This document shows positions 1 to 48,665 of a stretch of DNA of 64,000 nt, one piece after another. Position 1 is the first letter of the stretch, and each line of letters starts with the position of its first letter. A program made the translations under genes and the position numbers. This DNA comes from Cristatella mucedo (lineage: Eukaryota; Bryozoa; Phylactolaemata; Cristatellidae). The notes below the pieces were generated by a model. The model was given only the letters and a program-made list of their open reading frames with translations. It did no database searches and was not told the DNA's origin. The stretch is from positions 998,501 to 1,062,500 of the forward strand of contig WPIO01000022.1 in NCBI GenBank assembly GCA_009760855.2, written 5' to 3'.

Positions 1-33
1 GCTATAGGTAACGTTCATTTAACGATATTTTAG

Positions 34-27803
<27,770 letters not shown>

Positions 27804-27983
27804 TACAAGCAAATTCCGGCACCGAGGGCGTATTTTGCTGAAACTCGGTGCTCACGAACGATGCTCATTAGTCGCTGTGTGCTCTCGACCAACATACACT
27901 ACCATAGGAAATGGGCGAGAGCTGTATTATTGAACAGCTTAGTGGATTTACAATATTACTACCTCACACTTGTTCACTAATCT

Positions 27984-27989
27984 AATAAA
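27984..27989 (+). terminator. Poly(A) signal of shn
   Basis: AATAAA lies 181 bases past the shn stop codon, in AT-rich sequence. It is the first canonical hexamer downstream of the stop. Confidence 0.7.
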
Positions 27990-28054
27990 AAACGTGCCGA
28001 CGAATTGCTGTGGGCATTGTGTGTCCAGCGATTGCCAACTGATGTGAAACCACA

Positions 28055-28060
28055 TTTATT
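28055..28060 (-). terminator. Poly(A) signal of PDAP1 homologue
   Basis: Minus-strand AATAAA about 370 bases downstream of the PDAP1 stop at 28431-28433. It lies within 70 bp of the shn poly(A) signal, so the two convergent transcripts end almost on top of each other. Confidence 0.6.
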
Positions 28061-28430
28061 TCCTCACAGGCTATTTTACTGCTGCTGTCAAACCAGAGCA
28101 CCCATGGCCTACGCACAAGCTGGCCTCACCCGCCATCTTGGTGTTAGGCGCCGAACAATAGCGTATCTGCGGTACGTAGAAAGTGGCGTCACCGGCATTG
28201 CCGCGGCGGGAATGACTCCGTGCCACTAGTGCCACATTCTTGTCCCCCGCACGGGGCTCCGCTATGTAACATGCACAGCATGGCAATAGTAGATCGTGGA
28301 GCAATGGTGTGTCCGTTGAAGCTGGCCAGCAGCCAGGTATCTCTCTCTTCTTCCTCTTCACACGACGAACATTCTGCCGCTGCCACGGAAGGCCGCCACA
28401 GCCAACGGTGGCCTCGGAGGGGGCTTCTGA

Positions 28431-38219
<9,789 letters not shown>

Positions 38220-38583
38220 CGTCGTCACTTAAAGACCCAGATGACCAAGTTAGACAGCAGAAGTGTGCTGCTGCCGTCGAAAGCCTGCAGCCGCGAACAA
38301 GGAGCGCCAATTAGATCACAGCGGGGTGTCGCGACGCAACTTCCGTTCAGCGTCCGCTCTCGTAATCCGGGAGGAAATTAATGCGCACCGCAGCGTCGAT
38401 CCGCCACGATAGCGCTCACTTTGGACCATTCCAAATAGCACGAGAAAATGTTGGACCAAGCTACGGCGCCAAGACCTTCAGCAGGCGCCGCATGAAAGAC
38501 ATCACCACACGCACTAACATCGAAAAAAGCAAACGGAGACGCACTCCCTCGTGGGCCGGACGTACGGAATGAGGAAAGCTCGA

Positions 38584-38705
38584 AAAACTGTGCAAAAGAG
38601 AACTTAATCTCTTCCCCAGGCCCTTTACTTTGGGCATGTCCCAGGGCTTGAGCCCGCCCACGACTTTGGCCAGGAAAGGCTAGCACCTTACCTCCTCCCG
38701 GGCTA
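38584..38705 (-). mobile_element. SINE family 1 copy (diverged)
   Basis: Read on minus: CCCGGGAGGAGGTAAGGTGC head, GTCGTGGGCGGGCTCAAGCC, then tail GAGATTAAGTTCTCTT. Confidence 0.75.
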
Positions 38706-39624
38706 AATCGTGCATTACGTTTGCAGTTGCCGGGAAAGACGAGAGTGCCGCATTTTAACGGCATCGTAAAAAATATATCAGAACTGGCGAGACGGCGTTG
38801 CGCATCATGGGAGTCCAATAGGCTGCAGCACTCAAGAAGGCGTAATTCTGATGGAGCGCCACCGTCGAGCGAGCGCGCGCCGGCAGACCCAGACGAGCGC
38901 GACGAAAAGTCTCACCTAAGGGTCTGCAACTTACCCAGGAGGAGAAGCGAGGGCGGCTGGGTCTCGAATGTCGCGCCGACGAGTGGCGGGCTCCGACGAC
39001 CGTCTCAGCGTGCGTGCATACGTCACGCACCCCGTCTCCGAGTGCCCACAGCTGACTGACTGACTCCAGCTGACTGAGCGAGCGAAAGCCGCTGCGCGCC
39101 GCGTGAGCGGCGCGCCGAGTTCCGGTGCATCGATCACGCGGCGTCGCCGTGACTGCGGCGGCGAGCCACGGCTACGGATGTAGCGCGTTCGTTGGGCGAG
39201 CGGAGCGTGCGAGTCCCCGTGCGGTCGGTAGCGGTTGGGCGAGGCGCGCACGAACGGCGCCGCGCTCATTGTGCGATCAGAGAATGGGTCTGAGGCTGGC
39301 TGCGGACGCGGACAGCGACGCGAGCGGTGTCGCGTCCGCAATGTCAGCTGGTGTCGCGCCCATATTGTCAGCCGGTGAAATGTAACGGTCCCCACCCCTC
39401 CCCCCAGTGAAGATGCAACTTGCCCGCTGACAGGAAGGCCGCCGGAAACGGACCCAGCGGCAGAGAGCGGAGAATGGTTCCGGTTCTTTCCCGAAGGGCT
39501 GGTATGTGGGACTCTGCGATCGCCATGAGCGGACCTAACGATCCCTCGAGACAGGAAAACGCAGGCGGAAACAATACAACTGCTCGATGTTAATTAGTAA
39601 AAGTTTATAAACTGAAGCGGTGGC

Positions 39625-39770
39625 CCCCTGCAGCTTGAGCTGAAAATAGGGTAGCAGCGGTTAAAGTGTTCGCCCTGACCAAAGTCTGGCCGCGGTCGTG
39701 GGCTCGAGTTTCCAGGCACTTGAAAACGCCTGAATAAAGATTAAGTTTTCTTAGGGGGCTACAGAAATGA
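39625..39770 (+). mobile_element. SINE family 1 copy
   Basis: Plus strand: AGCGGTTAAAGTGTTCGCCC, GGTCGTGGGCTCGAG, AACGCCTGAATAAAGATTAA, GTTTTCTTAGGGGGC, ATGAAT tail. Confidence 0.85.
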
Positions 39771-39949
39771 ATTGTAATTATTAATTTATGTTTATGAGTG
39801 GTTCTTAAATTATGACTGTTACGAAACCAACGCGCCATAGTCAATAGCTTAGATCTAATAAACTAAAAGGTAAAAGGTAAATAATATAGGTTAGGTAATC
39901 AATCAGATTCATTTATAGAGCTGCAGGAGAGCTGTATAGCGACTACTAT

Positions 39950-40245
39950 TAAAGGGATCCCGGTGATTCCGTCCTTTATGTGCTCCTGCGTGCTGACACT
40001 GTGCATGCTAACTAACTAACTATTAATTATTAATTAATTATTATTATTAACTAACTAGCTAACCGATCTTGCGTGCTGACTCTGTGCATGTCACTCTTAA
40101 CCATGTTATTCTTGTTGTTTATTGAGCATGCTACCAATAACCATTCGACCATGCTTCCTTTGCAGCAGATGTAAAGTGGCTAGAAAGAGATTGAGTTCTC
40201 TGAAGGCGCTATATCGAATGCATTATTATTATTATTATTATTATC
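39950..40245 (+). mobile_element. L2-like LINE 3'-end fragment
   Basis: 3' UTR only: GTGCTGACACTGTGCATG, an ATTAATT-rich expansion, the GTTTATTGAGCATG block, AGAGATTGAGTTCTCTGAAG and an (ATT)n tail. Confidence 0.85.
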
Positions 40246-41474
40246 CCACTTGTAGCGGGCAATACACGACTGCCTGATGCTGGACTGGAACACAGCTTGC
40301 GTCGCGAAGTTGTAGCACCTTACCCCAGGGCTAAAACGTTGCGACTACGGAAATTACCTGCTTCGGGTCGCAGCTTCTTCGAAGACAGCGGTTTGCCACA
40401 CCCGGTGGAATGAAGCCAGAATTTCCATGGTTAGACATATTTCAGAGGTTTGGGAATATTAATCATTGCTGTGGTGCAGTACTATCGTAGTATGAGTAAT
40501 AGTAATAAGAACACTAATAATAATAGGCCATTCGTATAGCACCCTAAGAGAAACTCTATGTAGGCACTTTAAAACTCGCAGCAAGAGAATCATGGGTTGG
40601 TAGCTTGAACGGCATCAAGCATGCCAAAGCAACAAGTATCAGGGCTCGTATGCGAAAGAGAACATAAAGACTCTCACGGTCACCGGCTAGTAGGACCTAT
40701 GGTTAGTAGCATGCACTGAGTCAGCCGTAGAGATTATAACGTTTAGCACATCGGACCGATAAAAGTATATTTAAAAGTGTCTGGATGGCTACGTGTTTGG
40801 AGCTGCTGCATAAATTCGCTAACCATACCCTGAGGCGCTAGTTCCTTTAGTATATGTCACGTGGCTATGGCATCTAGCACCCACTGTTCGTGTCCTATAC
40901 TTTTCCGAAATACCTTCTTCTGGAGACGATACATATGTCAGTAAGACTGCATGCACATTGGAAAGAACAGTACGGACCATGGCTTTAATTAGGCAACGGA
41001 CCAGTAATAACTATGCAAAATTCAATAGCTTCATTGAAAAATATTCTTCCAAGTAATTTATACTATGTTAAAAATGAAGCTTCTAATGATTAACTATAGC
41101 GTGTACGATTTTAGCACGAACGAGCTAACAAAAAAAATTTCACTTGTAATAAGCTAAGGCTAAGAGGAAAAAGTTGGCTTTAGCCTTTTTAATGTCGTCC
41201 AATCAGTGGATGACTTAATGTCAGTGGTTAGTGAGGTAAAGGCTTTAGGGACAATAGAACAGAAGGCGCGGCCTCCAAGAGATTTGAATTTCGATAGCGG
41301 CACAATCAACCGACTAGAATAAGAGAAATGCCGATCAGGATGAAGAGATAAGTTGAAGCTGGAGCGAGAGAGTGAAGTGACCTGAAGATGAGTGGCCGAA
41401 CCTTGAAGACGCTACGCTGATTGATAGGGACCAAGGCAAACTAGTAAGGGATTGGTAAACGACTGGGTCGTAAT

Positions 41475-41615
41475 AGCCCAGAAGATGGTCGCTCTTAACG
41501 ACCGAGGTTGCGGGCTTGAATCCTGCAGTGGGCGATCCTTTATTACTAACTGCAAGCGGCGGTGATAGACTTTAAAGCTCTTCTGCCGCTATAAAAATGA
41601 GGCTGCTAAATCAGC
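41475..41615 (+). mobile_element. SINE family 2 copy
   Basis: Plus strand: tRNA-like head with GAGGTTGCGGGCTTGAATCC, GCAGTGGGCGATCCTTTATT, then GCGGTGATAGACTTTAAAGC and AAAATGAGGCTGCTAAATCA. Confidence 0.85.
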
Positions 41616-41699
41616 TAATCTAAGGTTGAGTAGAAAGTTTGTGGGCATGTTTTGAATTAAATCATTGTTAAATTCATTGAGTTGATATTTCGTTAAAAT

Positions 41700-42620
41700 A
41701 ATAAAAATAGGAATTCACTTGATGGAGCGCCCTCAGAAAACTCACTCTCTCTCTAAGCGCTTTACACTTGCTGCAAAGGAAACACGATCGAATGGTGACC
41801 GGTATCATCCTTGATTAACAACATGAACAACATGTTAGGGGTGACATGCACAGGGTCAGCATGCGCGTGTGGTTATTAACATATTGCAACAGCGTCAGCA
41901 CGCATAAGCACATACATGACGAATCACAGGAACCCACTAAATTCTGTCGCAAATAGGTGAGTTTTTAATTTCTTTTTAAATGTGGTCAAGTCAGAGTATA
42001 TCGTGACGGAAGTCGGGAGTGAGTTCCAGGCTTTGGGAGCATACGAACTAAATGCACGGTCTGGTAGGATTTGAGGTTTGTATGAGGTATAGGTAAACAG
42101 TTTCCGAAAAGCCGGTGGTACGATGCTGAGCCTGGTGGGAAGTACATCTGATTGGTAGGTTGGAGCCAAATAATGAAGGGACCTAAAAGTGAGCCAAAAA
42201 AACCTTGAAGTCAATGCGTTGCTTGACTGGGAGCCAGTCCTGGTCGGCGAAAAGTGGGATGATGCGGCTACTGCAACGCTCACGACAGACAAACCTGCTC
42301 ATTGTTGCTCAAAGCTGCTCATTGTTGCACCAGCTATAAGCACCTGGTTGCACACGCCGCTAGACCAACAAGCAGTGAGTGACAGAAGTCAAGACGGGAT
42401 GTCACAAATGCATGGACCAACTTAGATGTGGTATCCCTGCCTAAACAAGCCCGAATTTTAGCAATGTTATGTAGCTGAAAGTAAGCAGACTTGATTACGG
42501 AGCTGATGTAGTGTCTAACGAAAGGTCACTTTCGAACATGACACCTAGATGTCGTGCAGATTCAACAGGATGTATTCTGGCAGAGCCAATTTTGACCGCT
42601 AGTCTTTCCAGTTTCTGAAT
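41700..42620 (-). mobile_element. 5'-truncated L2-like LINE copy
   Basis: Minus strand: tail start near 41700, then an open frame 42292-41924 with [37 protein letters not shown] and DLTTFKKKLKTHLF. Upstream, the TSRLDFCHSLLVGL-like region and the ACATCAGC block are broken by indels. Confidence 0.9.
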
Positions 42621-43102
42621 ATTATTAATATCACTGCGCACGAACTTTTTGTTCAACCTTACATTTTATGCGACCTGCATATGGAATAACAGAAGTTGTG
42701 CTTGGACGTCACAAATTTATCGCTGAACTTAGCTACGGTGTTGTTATCTAAGCAAGCCTGAATGTTTGCCACGTAGCGTAGAAGAGTTTTTCCTTGCGTT
42801 AAAAGTCATTTTAGAACAGGGCATCCTAAATTTCGTGCTGAAGTAATAATACATAAATTTCCCTAAATAAAATAAAGAAATAAAAATAAAATAGAATAAC
42901 TAAACAAATAAAAAAATCCTAAATTCCGTGCTGAAGCAATAGGAGAGATGCCGGCCAAGTCGGTATAGTAGACTAGGCTTTCTAGTTTTTAAATAGCACT
43001 AGTACAACCAATTAGAAATAAACTGGCTTTTCTGTCTGAATTTGCAGGAAGTTTGCTGCAAGCCAATGGTGAACATCCGGGACACGAAGTGCTAGGATAC
43101 GT

Positions 43103-43228
<126 letters not shown>

Positions 43229-43354
43229 GGGAGGAGAAAATCACAAGTGCACAAGTGCAGCTGAATGTCATTTGCATAAAAAAGACAGCCTATATTGTGC
43301 GTAGCGATTACTTTGGCCAGAAAAACGGTATACATTTAATAGAAAAATAATTTT

Positions 43355-43505
43355 TTTTTATAATACACTAAGAGACCCAAGTATCTTCCATGCGCTTTAC
43401 ATTTGCCGCAGGACTTAAACCTACGTCCTCGGTCATTTTAGGGGAGAACCATGACCTCGGTCATCAATGGCGAGCGAGCACCTTAATCCCTGGCCCAAAC
43501 AAAGA
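43355..43505 (-). mobile_element. SINE family 1 copy with internal duplication
   Basis: Read on minus: TTTGGGCCAGGGATTAAGGT head, two copies of a GACCGAGG/TTGATGACCG-like stretch, then AAGCGCATGGAAGATACTTG and CTCTTAGTGTATTAT. Confidence 0.7.
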
Positions 43506-43862
43506 CGTTGACCTAAAAGGCATCCCTGGGTTACCCGATCCTTCAAATGCTCACCGGATAATCGTTTTCCATTCAAATAAACTCTTTCAATTCTCCCCCT
43601 GGTATAGGACGTACACCATTGTGACACAGTACCTTCGATGCCTTGGGCCAGTCGATCGGCTCTAAAGATAAAAGCCTCTGAAGCTTTCATCTTTTAAGAT
43701 AGACGAGAGCTTCTCATAAGCGCACATAGACACTCAAATTATTTATATAGAGCAAGTAAAAATTCCATTTTAAATAATGCTACCAGGGCTAATAGTGATA
43801 GATCATGTGCATGGAGTCATAAAGTCTATTAATGCACTTTACGATAAGCTGCAAGATAAAAG

Positions 43863-44812
43863 GTAACCGGATAATTCGGTGCCGGACAATTCGGCGCGGA
43901 CGATTCGGCGCAGACAATTTGCAATGTATTCATTTTTTATATTTTAAACGCAGTGTAAACACGTTTTCAATTAGTGAGTGCATAGTTTTGAAACCTAGAC
44001 GCTTTTAATTAACCAAGACATTTAATTACACAATAAGTGAGTACATAGTAGCTAGGGGGATAAGTGTATATAAGCATGACTGTAAAGGTCAGTGGACAGA
44101 CACCTTTGGAACTTGAAACTTGCAAGTCCAGCATCATAGTCTGTGAGACAGTATGGATTGTAGTTAGTTATTTCAATAGTTTTAGTTTTAGCTTTTGTTT
44201 TCTATTTAAAATTTTAACTATCCTATGCATAAATAAGTAGAGAGACTCATAGAATGGCTTTAGAATTTGTAGAATCAGAGAAAGGAAAATGAATGGTGGT
44301 TTACGAAGGTTATCTTTATCACATTGAGGGAAAAACTGAACAGAAAGAGATATGGAGATGCTGCGATCGTTCCTGCATAGGTCGCTGTCATACAGCGAAT
44401 GGAGTGATAATTAAACCGCCATCTCAACATTCGCACGCAGCATCTACTGGTCAACTTGAAACAACTTGAGTCTGATCAACCGTTAAACGACGTGCAGAAG
44501 AAACAGAAGAACCAGCAAGAGTGATTGTCCAGGCAGCAATGGAAAATTTGTGTCCAGCAGCACAAGCAACTGTACCAAAAACCGAAGATCCTCCTCTGAG
44601 GAAAAATAAACACATCGAGACCTGGATTGTCGATTGCGCACGATTGTGTTAGATTACGAAAATTCTTCATCAATTGATTACTTGCGCGGATGTAGTCACA
44701 ATATTAATTTAATGGATTAACATTTAGTATACTGGTAACATTTTCAAAATGTGATTTGGTGCAAGAGAATTTTGTCCTCTCCGAATTGTCCACTCCGAAT
44801 TGCCCTAGAACC
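43863..44812 (+). mobile_element. Mutator-like (MULE) DNA transposon relic with FLYWCH zinc finger
   Basis: Termini are imperfect inverted repeats built from repeated GGACAATTCGG units (left 43863-43915; right, inverted, about 44770-44812). The element is flanked by AGATAAAAG at 43854-43862 and again at 44813-44821, a 9-bp target-site duplication as MULEs make. Inside, a plus frame from ATG 44254 to 44469 reads a FLYWCH-type finger: MVVYEGYLYHI, WRCCDRSCIGRCHT, then QHSHA. A TGA at 44290 interrupts it and no transposase catalytic core is present, so it is a non-autonomous or internally deleted relic. Confidence 0.85.
44254..44469 (+). pseudogene. FLYWCH-domain fragment of MULE protein, nonsense-interrupted
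   Basis: Reads MALEFVESEKGK, stop (TGA 44290-44292), then MVVYEGYLYHIEGK and the Cys-Cys-His-His ligands of a FLYWCH finger (WRCCDRSCIGRC, HT, HSH), ending at TGA 44467. A CGA-to-TGA change is a simple explanation for the stop, but that is inference. Further codons to about 44650 (RVIVQAAMENLCPAA and on) keep the frame after another stop. Confidence 0.8.
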
Positions 44813-44929
44813 AGATAAAAGACTAATGCCAAAAGCGCTATCAGGCTTACGCAACCATACTAAAGTAAACATGTATCATGCTTAAACCAACCTGCCTAAT
44901 CTGCATCACATTTGCGGTGGTTTTTCCTA

Positions 44930-44933
<4 letters not shown>

Positions 44934-44971
<38 letters not shown>

Positions 44972-44994
44972 TACTGATATATATGTATATACTA

Positions 44995-45035
<41 letters not shown>
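44934..45035. repeat. (TA)n microsatellite
   Basis: Two TA runs separated by a TACTGATATATATGTATATA-like unit. Confidence 0.95.
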
Positions 45036-45214
45036 GCATTCTTAGTTTTACATTCATCAACGTAGCGGGAAATGTCTTACCCCGGGGGGGGGGACGTTCA
45101 GGGAGAAATGTCGTAGGATTAACCAGGAGGGGGAAATGTTCGGGGGGGGGGGGGAAACGTCTGAGGGGAAATGTTCTACAACCGACCAGCCTAGGGACTT
45201 CAAGAACCCAGTGT

Positions 45215-46140
45215 GATTCAGAAATTGGAAAGGCTGACGCACAAAATTGGCTCTGCCAGCATATTTCCTGTTGAATCAGCTCGAATTCTAGGTGTCATCT
45301 TCCAAAGTGACCTCTCGTTAGACGACCACATCAGCTCCACAGTCAAATCTGCCTACTTTCAGCTACATAACATTGCTACAATTGGGCTTGTTTAGATAAG
45401 GATACCACGTCTAAATTGGTCCATGCATTTACGACATCCCGTCTTGACTTCTGTAACTCACCGCTTGCTGGCCTACCGGCATGTGCAATCAGGCGATCGC
45501 AGCTGGTGCAAAACTCTGCAGCTAGGCTTGTCTGCCGTGAGCGTCGCAGTTGCCACATTACTCCACTTCTCGCCGACCTGCACTGGCTACCAGTCAAGCA
45601 ACGGATTGACTTCAAGGTTTTGTCAACCACTTCTAGTTCACTTCATTCTTTGGCTCCAGCCTACCTATCAGATCTACTCCCCCATCAGGCCAAGCATCGT
45701 ACCACCCGCTTTTCGGAATCCAACAGTTTACCAATTCCTCGTACAAACCTCAAATCCTATGGAGACCATGCATTTAGTTCGTATGCTCCCAAAGCCTGGA
45801 AATCACGCCCAACTTACGTCAGAACATCCCCTGACTTGACCACATTTAAAAAAAGAACTTAAAAACACACCTATTTAGGACAGCATTTAGTGGGTCCCTG
45901 TGATTCGTCCTTGATGTGCTTATGCGTGCTGACACTGTGCATGCTGCCACTAACCACATTTGCATGCTGACCATCTGCACGTCACCTCTAACCATGTTAT
46001 TCATGTTGTTTATCAAGCATGATATTACTTACCATTCAATTGCATTTCCCTTTGCAGCAAATTTAAAGCGCATAGAAAGAGATTGAGTTCTCTGAGGGGG
46101 CTTTATCAAGTGCATTATTATTATTATTATTATTATTTAG
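45215..46140 (+). mobile_element. Best-preserved L2-like LINE copy (5'-truncated)
   Basis: Plus strand: SIFPVESARILGVIFQSDLS and [20 protein letters not shown], a one-base shift near 45390, then [48 protein letters not shown] and DLTTFKK. The 3' UTR ends in GAGGGGGCTTTATCAAGTGC and (ATT)n. It lacks endonuclease and catalytic RT motifs. Useful as family reference with the 57-kb copy. Confidence 0.92.
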
Positions 46141-46149
46141 TCTCTCGAA

Positions 46150-48070
46150 TAGTGGTCTCTTCTCTATCTCAGGAGCTTACTCTGGTATCGCCCACTCCTC
46201 TGACTCAAGTCCTAACATCTAACCTTCACCTTTTACCTTACCTGTGCCTCTAACCAACTTCCCATTCTTTCGTTGCTCTCAGTTTGCTTGCACAGCCCCC
46301 TTAGCTTGGCAATATTTAAAGCAAAGCTAAAACCGCACCTGTTTTTCGCAGCACTCGCTCGTTCTGTGGAAATGGTTTAACTATGTTTGTTCGTGCCTTT
46401 GGAACGGCAGTGTGAATATCCTTTTATTTGCTGATATGAGCCATAAATACTCACGTTAATGCCAATAATCACCACGGGTTTTGTCATCTTTCCCGCATGA
46501 GTAAAGTGCTAAAAACCGGATTTTGTTGCCTAAGAGCGCTAAAGAAATACATATTATTACCATTACCCTCATTTATCAATGCTGTTTTTATCGGATATTC
46601 CAGCTGCACGCAGGTGTTAAATTTTCTCAGTAAGTTGTTGACTGTGTGGTACTGATTATACTGCCTTACACTTTCCTATGGGAATCTCAGTAGTGTTGCA
46701 CGAACAAAGCCGGCCGCAACTCGCCGGATAATGTAAAGTGACCGACTATATTAAGTACTATCTAATTAATACTTTGCACCGCCTCCGGCTAATGACGCAA
46801 CGTGATTTCTGGCGAGCGCTTTTTCGTGTTTATCCCGGTTATGCTTGCTGACGCTGTACACGCTTTTACTAGCTATTTAGAAGCGCTTCCCCTTTAATCA
46901 TCAGTTGAGTGCCTAGAAAGATGGTATTTTCTCTGAGGCACTATACAATGTCTTATTATTTTTTATCAGGAGCATCAATTGGTGAAAAGCGGTGGGAACA
47001 ATAAGTGCGGGCGTGAGGGTCCGCCGACCTAACGGTCAGCCCAGCTTAGCTGGTCAGCACGTCCTTCTGTCGGCTCGGGACACAATAGCACGTGACCTGA
47101 GTCGTAAAGTGCTCGATTGTTACCCTCAGCTCAGTAGTCTCTTTCCGCTTTCGACCTTAACGGAAGTGATGCTTTCGCTGAGCTTTGACAGCATGAAGCT
47201 ATCGCAGGGCTTCTGCTTCGACCTCTTCCTATTTGAGGTTGGTGGCTTACGGTGTCAGATATCATATATCGTAATTGCAAAGTTGTATGAAGTTCTAAAA
47301 AATTTTAATTTTCACTTTTACCTATACCTATATATAGCGTACCTATACCTTTACCTTATACCTTTACCTATACCATTTGGACATTTATATAGAATCTTGG
47401 ACAGAAAAGAAAGAATGGAAGCTGATGCGACAGTTTCCTGGACAACGTATCTCAGATGCCGGCGCTTTACGCGTACGTGCTGCAGGCGCGCGCCTAATCG
47501 TTGTAATCCTAATTTCGCACCTAATCGCCGAATCCGGCGTACAAAGCCAAGCCGGAAACGATTCACAATTGACGCAAGCATCAGCGGGCGATGCGAGCTT
47601 TAGTCGGCTGTACTAGTAGAAGCGGCTCATCAATGGAGGCCCTTGGTTGTGTAGGCTGCAGCTCGGATTGCAGACTAAGGGCACAGCGCCCTCCTAAGCA
47701 TGAATTGGCAGGCGACGGTTGAAATCACGAGCATGTAGACCCGAAAGTAAATGATAATAAAGTTAGACTCCAGGCAGCAATATCCAGTCCCGGCTGGCGG
47801 GTGAGATGCACGCACGACTTAAAGATTTTTTGTTGTTGCGAACATTACAGGCACAGACAACTTCGACACAAGTATGGACGTCGCAGGATTCGGAAGAGAC
47901 TTCGTCATAGAAATACTCGTCACAGGTAGGCGTGACATCACTGTCCACCCATGCATATAACGTGCGGATCGCGGCTCTCGTCGTCAGGAAATTTTTTCCG
48001 TCTTTTAGAGGAAACATCTAAACGAAACACCTAATAGAAAATGGGACGTGACTCTCGTCGTGGTGACTCT
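46150..48070. repeat. Left arm of large diverged inverted repeat
   Basis: 46150-46690 and 47390-48070 match the reverse complement of 53815-54390 and 52600-53270 respectively; the middle is unmatched. Matching blocks include TAAGGGGGC/AGCTTGGCAATATTTAAAG and the CGGCGCTTTACGCGTACGTG-like region. The arm includes LINE-like 3' sequence and ends with a leader and an ATG at 48041. Confidence 0.85.
47316..47380. repeat. (TACCTA)n-like short tandem repeat
   Basis: Several imperfect TACCTATACCTT units inside the unmatched middle of the left inverted-repeat arm. Confidence 0.8.
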
Positions 48071-48157
48071 CGGGAAGGTGACTCTTATGAAATGTCGCCA
48101 AGTAACTCTTTTGTAAGACAAGGTGAGTCTCCTCTTTTAATACGTTTGACGCTGTGA
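48041..48157 (+). pseudogene. Short leader ORF, counterpart of the PDAP1-like first exon
   Basis: ATG at 48041 begins MGRDSRRGDSREGDSYEMSP and runs 38 codons to TGA at 48155-48157. Its first bases and upstream 670 bp are the inverted duplicate of the leader and start of the minus-strand gene at 52615 (which begins MRRDSRHSRRLA). A donor-like AGACAAG|GTGAGT follows at 48122. No downstream exons comparable to the minus-strand gene were found, so it is treated as a broken duplicate. Confidence 0.35.
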
Positions 48158-48379
48158 AATTCACGTTCTTCTAAGAGAGTCGAGAATTAGCTAGACTCAA
48201 CGTATTACACTGAACGTTCACCTACTAGTTTTGCGCCGCCAACAACTCATCTACTTTCAAACTTCCTAACGACGAAAAAAGTATAATCTCATGTTGCTCA
48301 TTTCTTTCGTCCAACTCTGAGTTCGCTTACACCTCAGAAACGCCTCAAGGTAGACGAACAGTTTGGAGCAAAGTTTAAA

Positions 48380-48665
48380 CTCTTGCCCACATGCCCCCGC
48401 CATGGCTTAGCTTATTCACACCTAGCTGAATGGCACCAGTTTCAAATTTCCTGTATTACCAGATTCTTTATGGAAAGCGATTTAGCTGTTCTAATCGTTT
48501 GCTGCTTAGATCGTGTTTTTGATATATACTGGAACTTTGTACGTCCAAAACTGTGGAACTCCCTTCAAAGCCTTGCGAAAGAACGTCTACCCTGCTGCTC
48601 CCGTCTCAGGCGGCGCATCCTTCGTTTAAGCTTGGCGTTGCTTTTAGAAAACTTCCCACCGTAGC
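48380..48665 (+). mobile_element. LINE family 2 fragment
   Basis: Plus frame with PRHGLAYSHLAEWHQFQIS and FVRPKLWNSLQSLAKER, parallel to the 33.5-kb family 2 copy (HGLALPYLAEL, GPRLWNSLP). Decayed. Confidence 0.65.

Noticed and set aside
38587..38640. ATGCCCAAAG start on minus as PDAP1 exon 1
   Set aside because: It lies inside a SINE copy and its donor would be in phase 0, not the phase 1 required; 38210-38219 fits better.
44254..44469. Host FLYWCH gene
   Set aside because: Interrupted by a stop and enclosed by MULE termini and a 9-bp duplication, so transposon-derived.
46992..47603. 203-codon plus frame in the left inverted-repeat arm
   Set aside because: Crosses a (TACCTA)n tract and the repeat boundary, lacks an equivalent in the right arm, and shows no domain.
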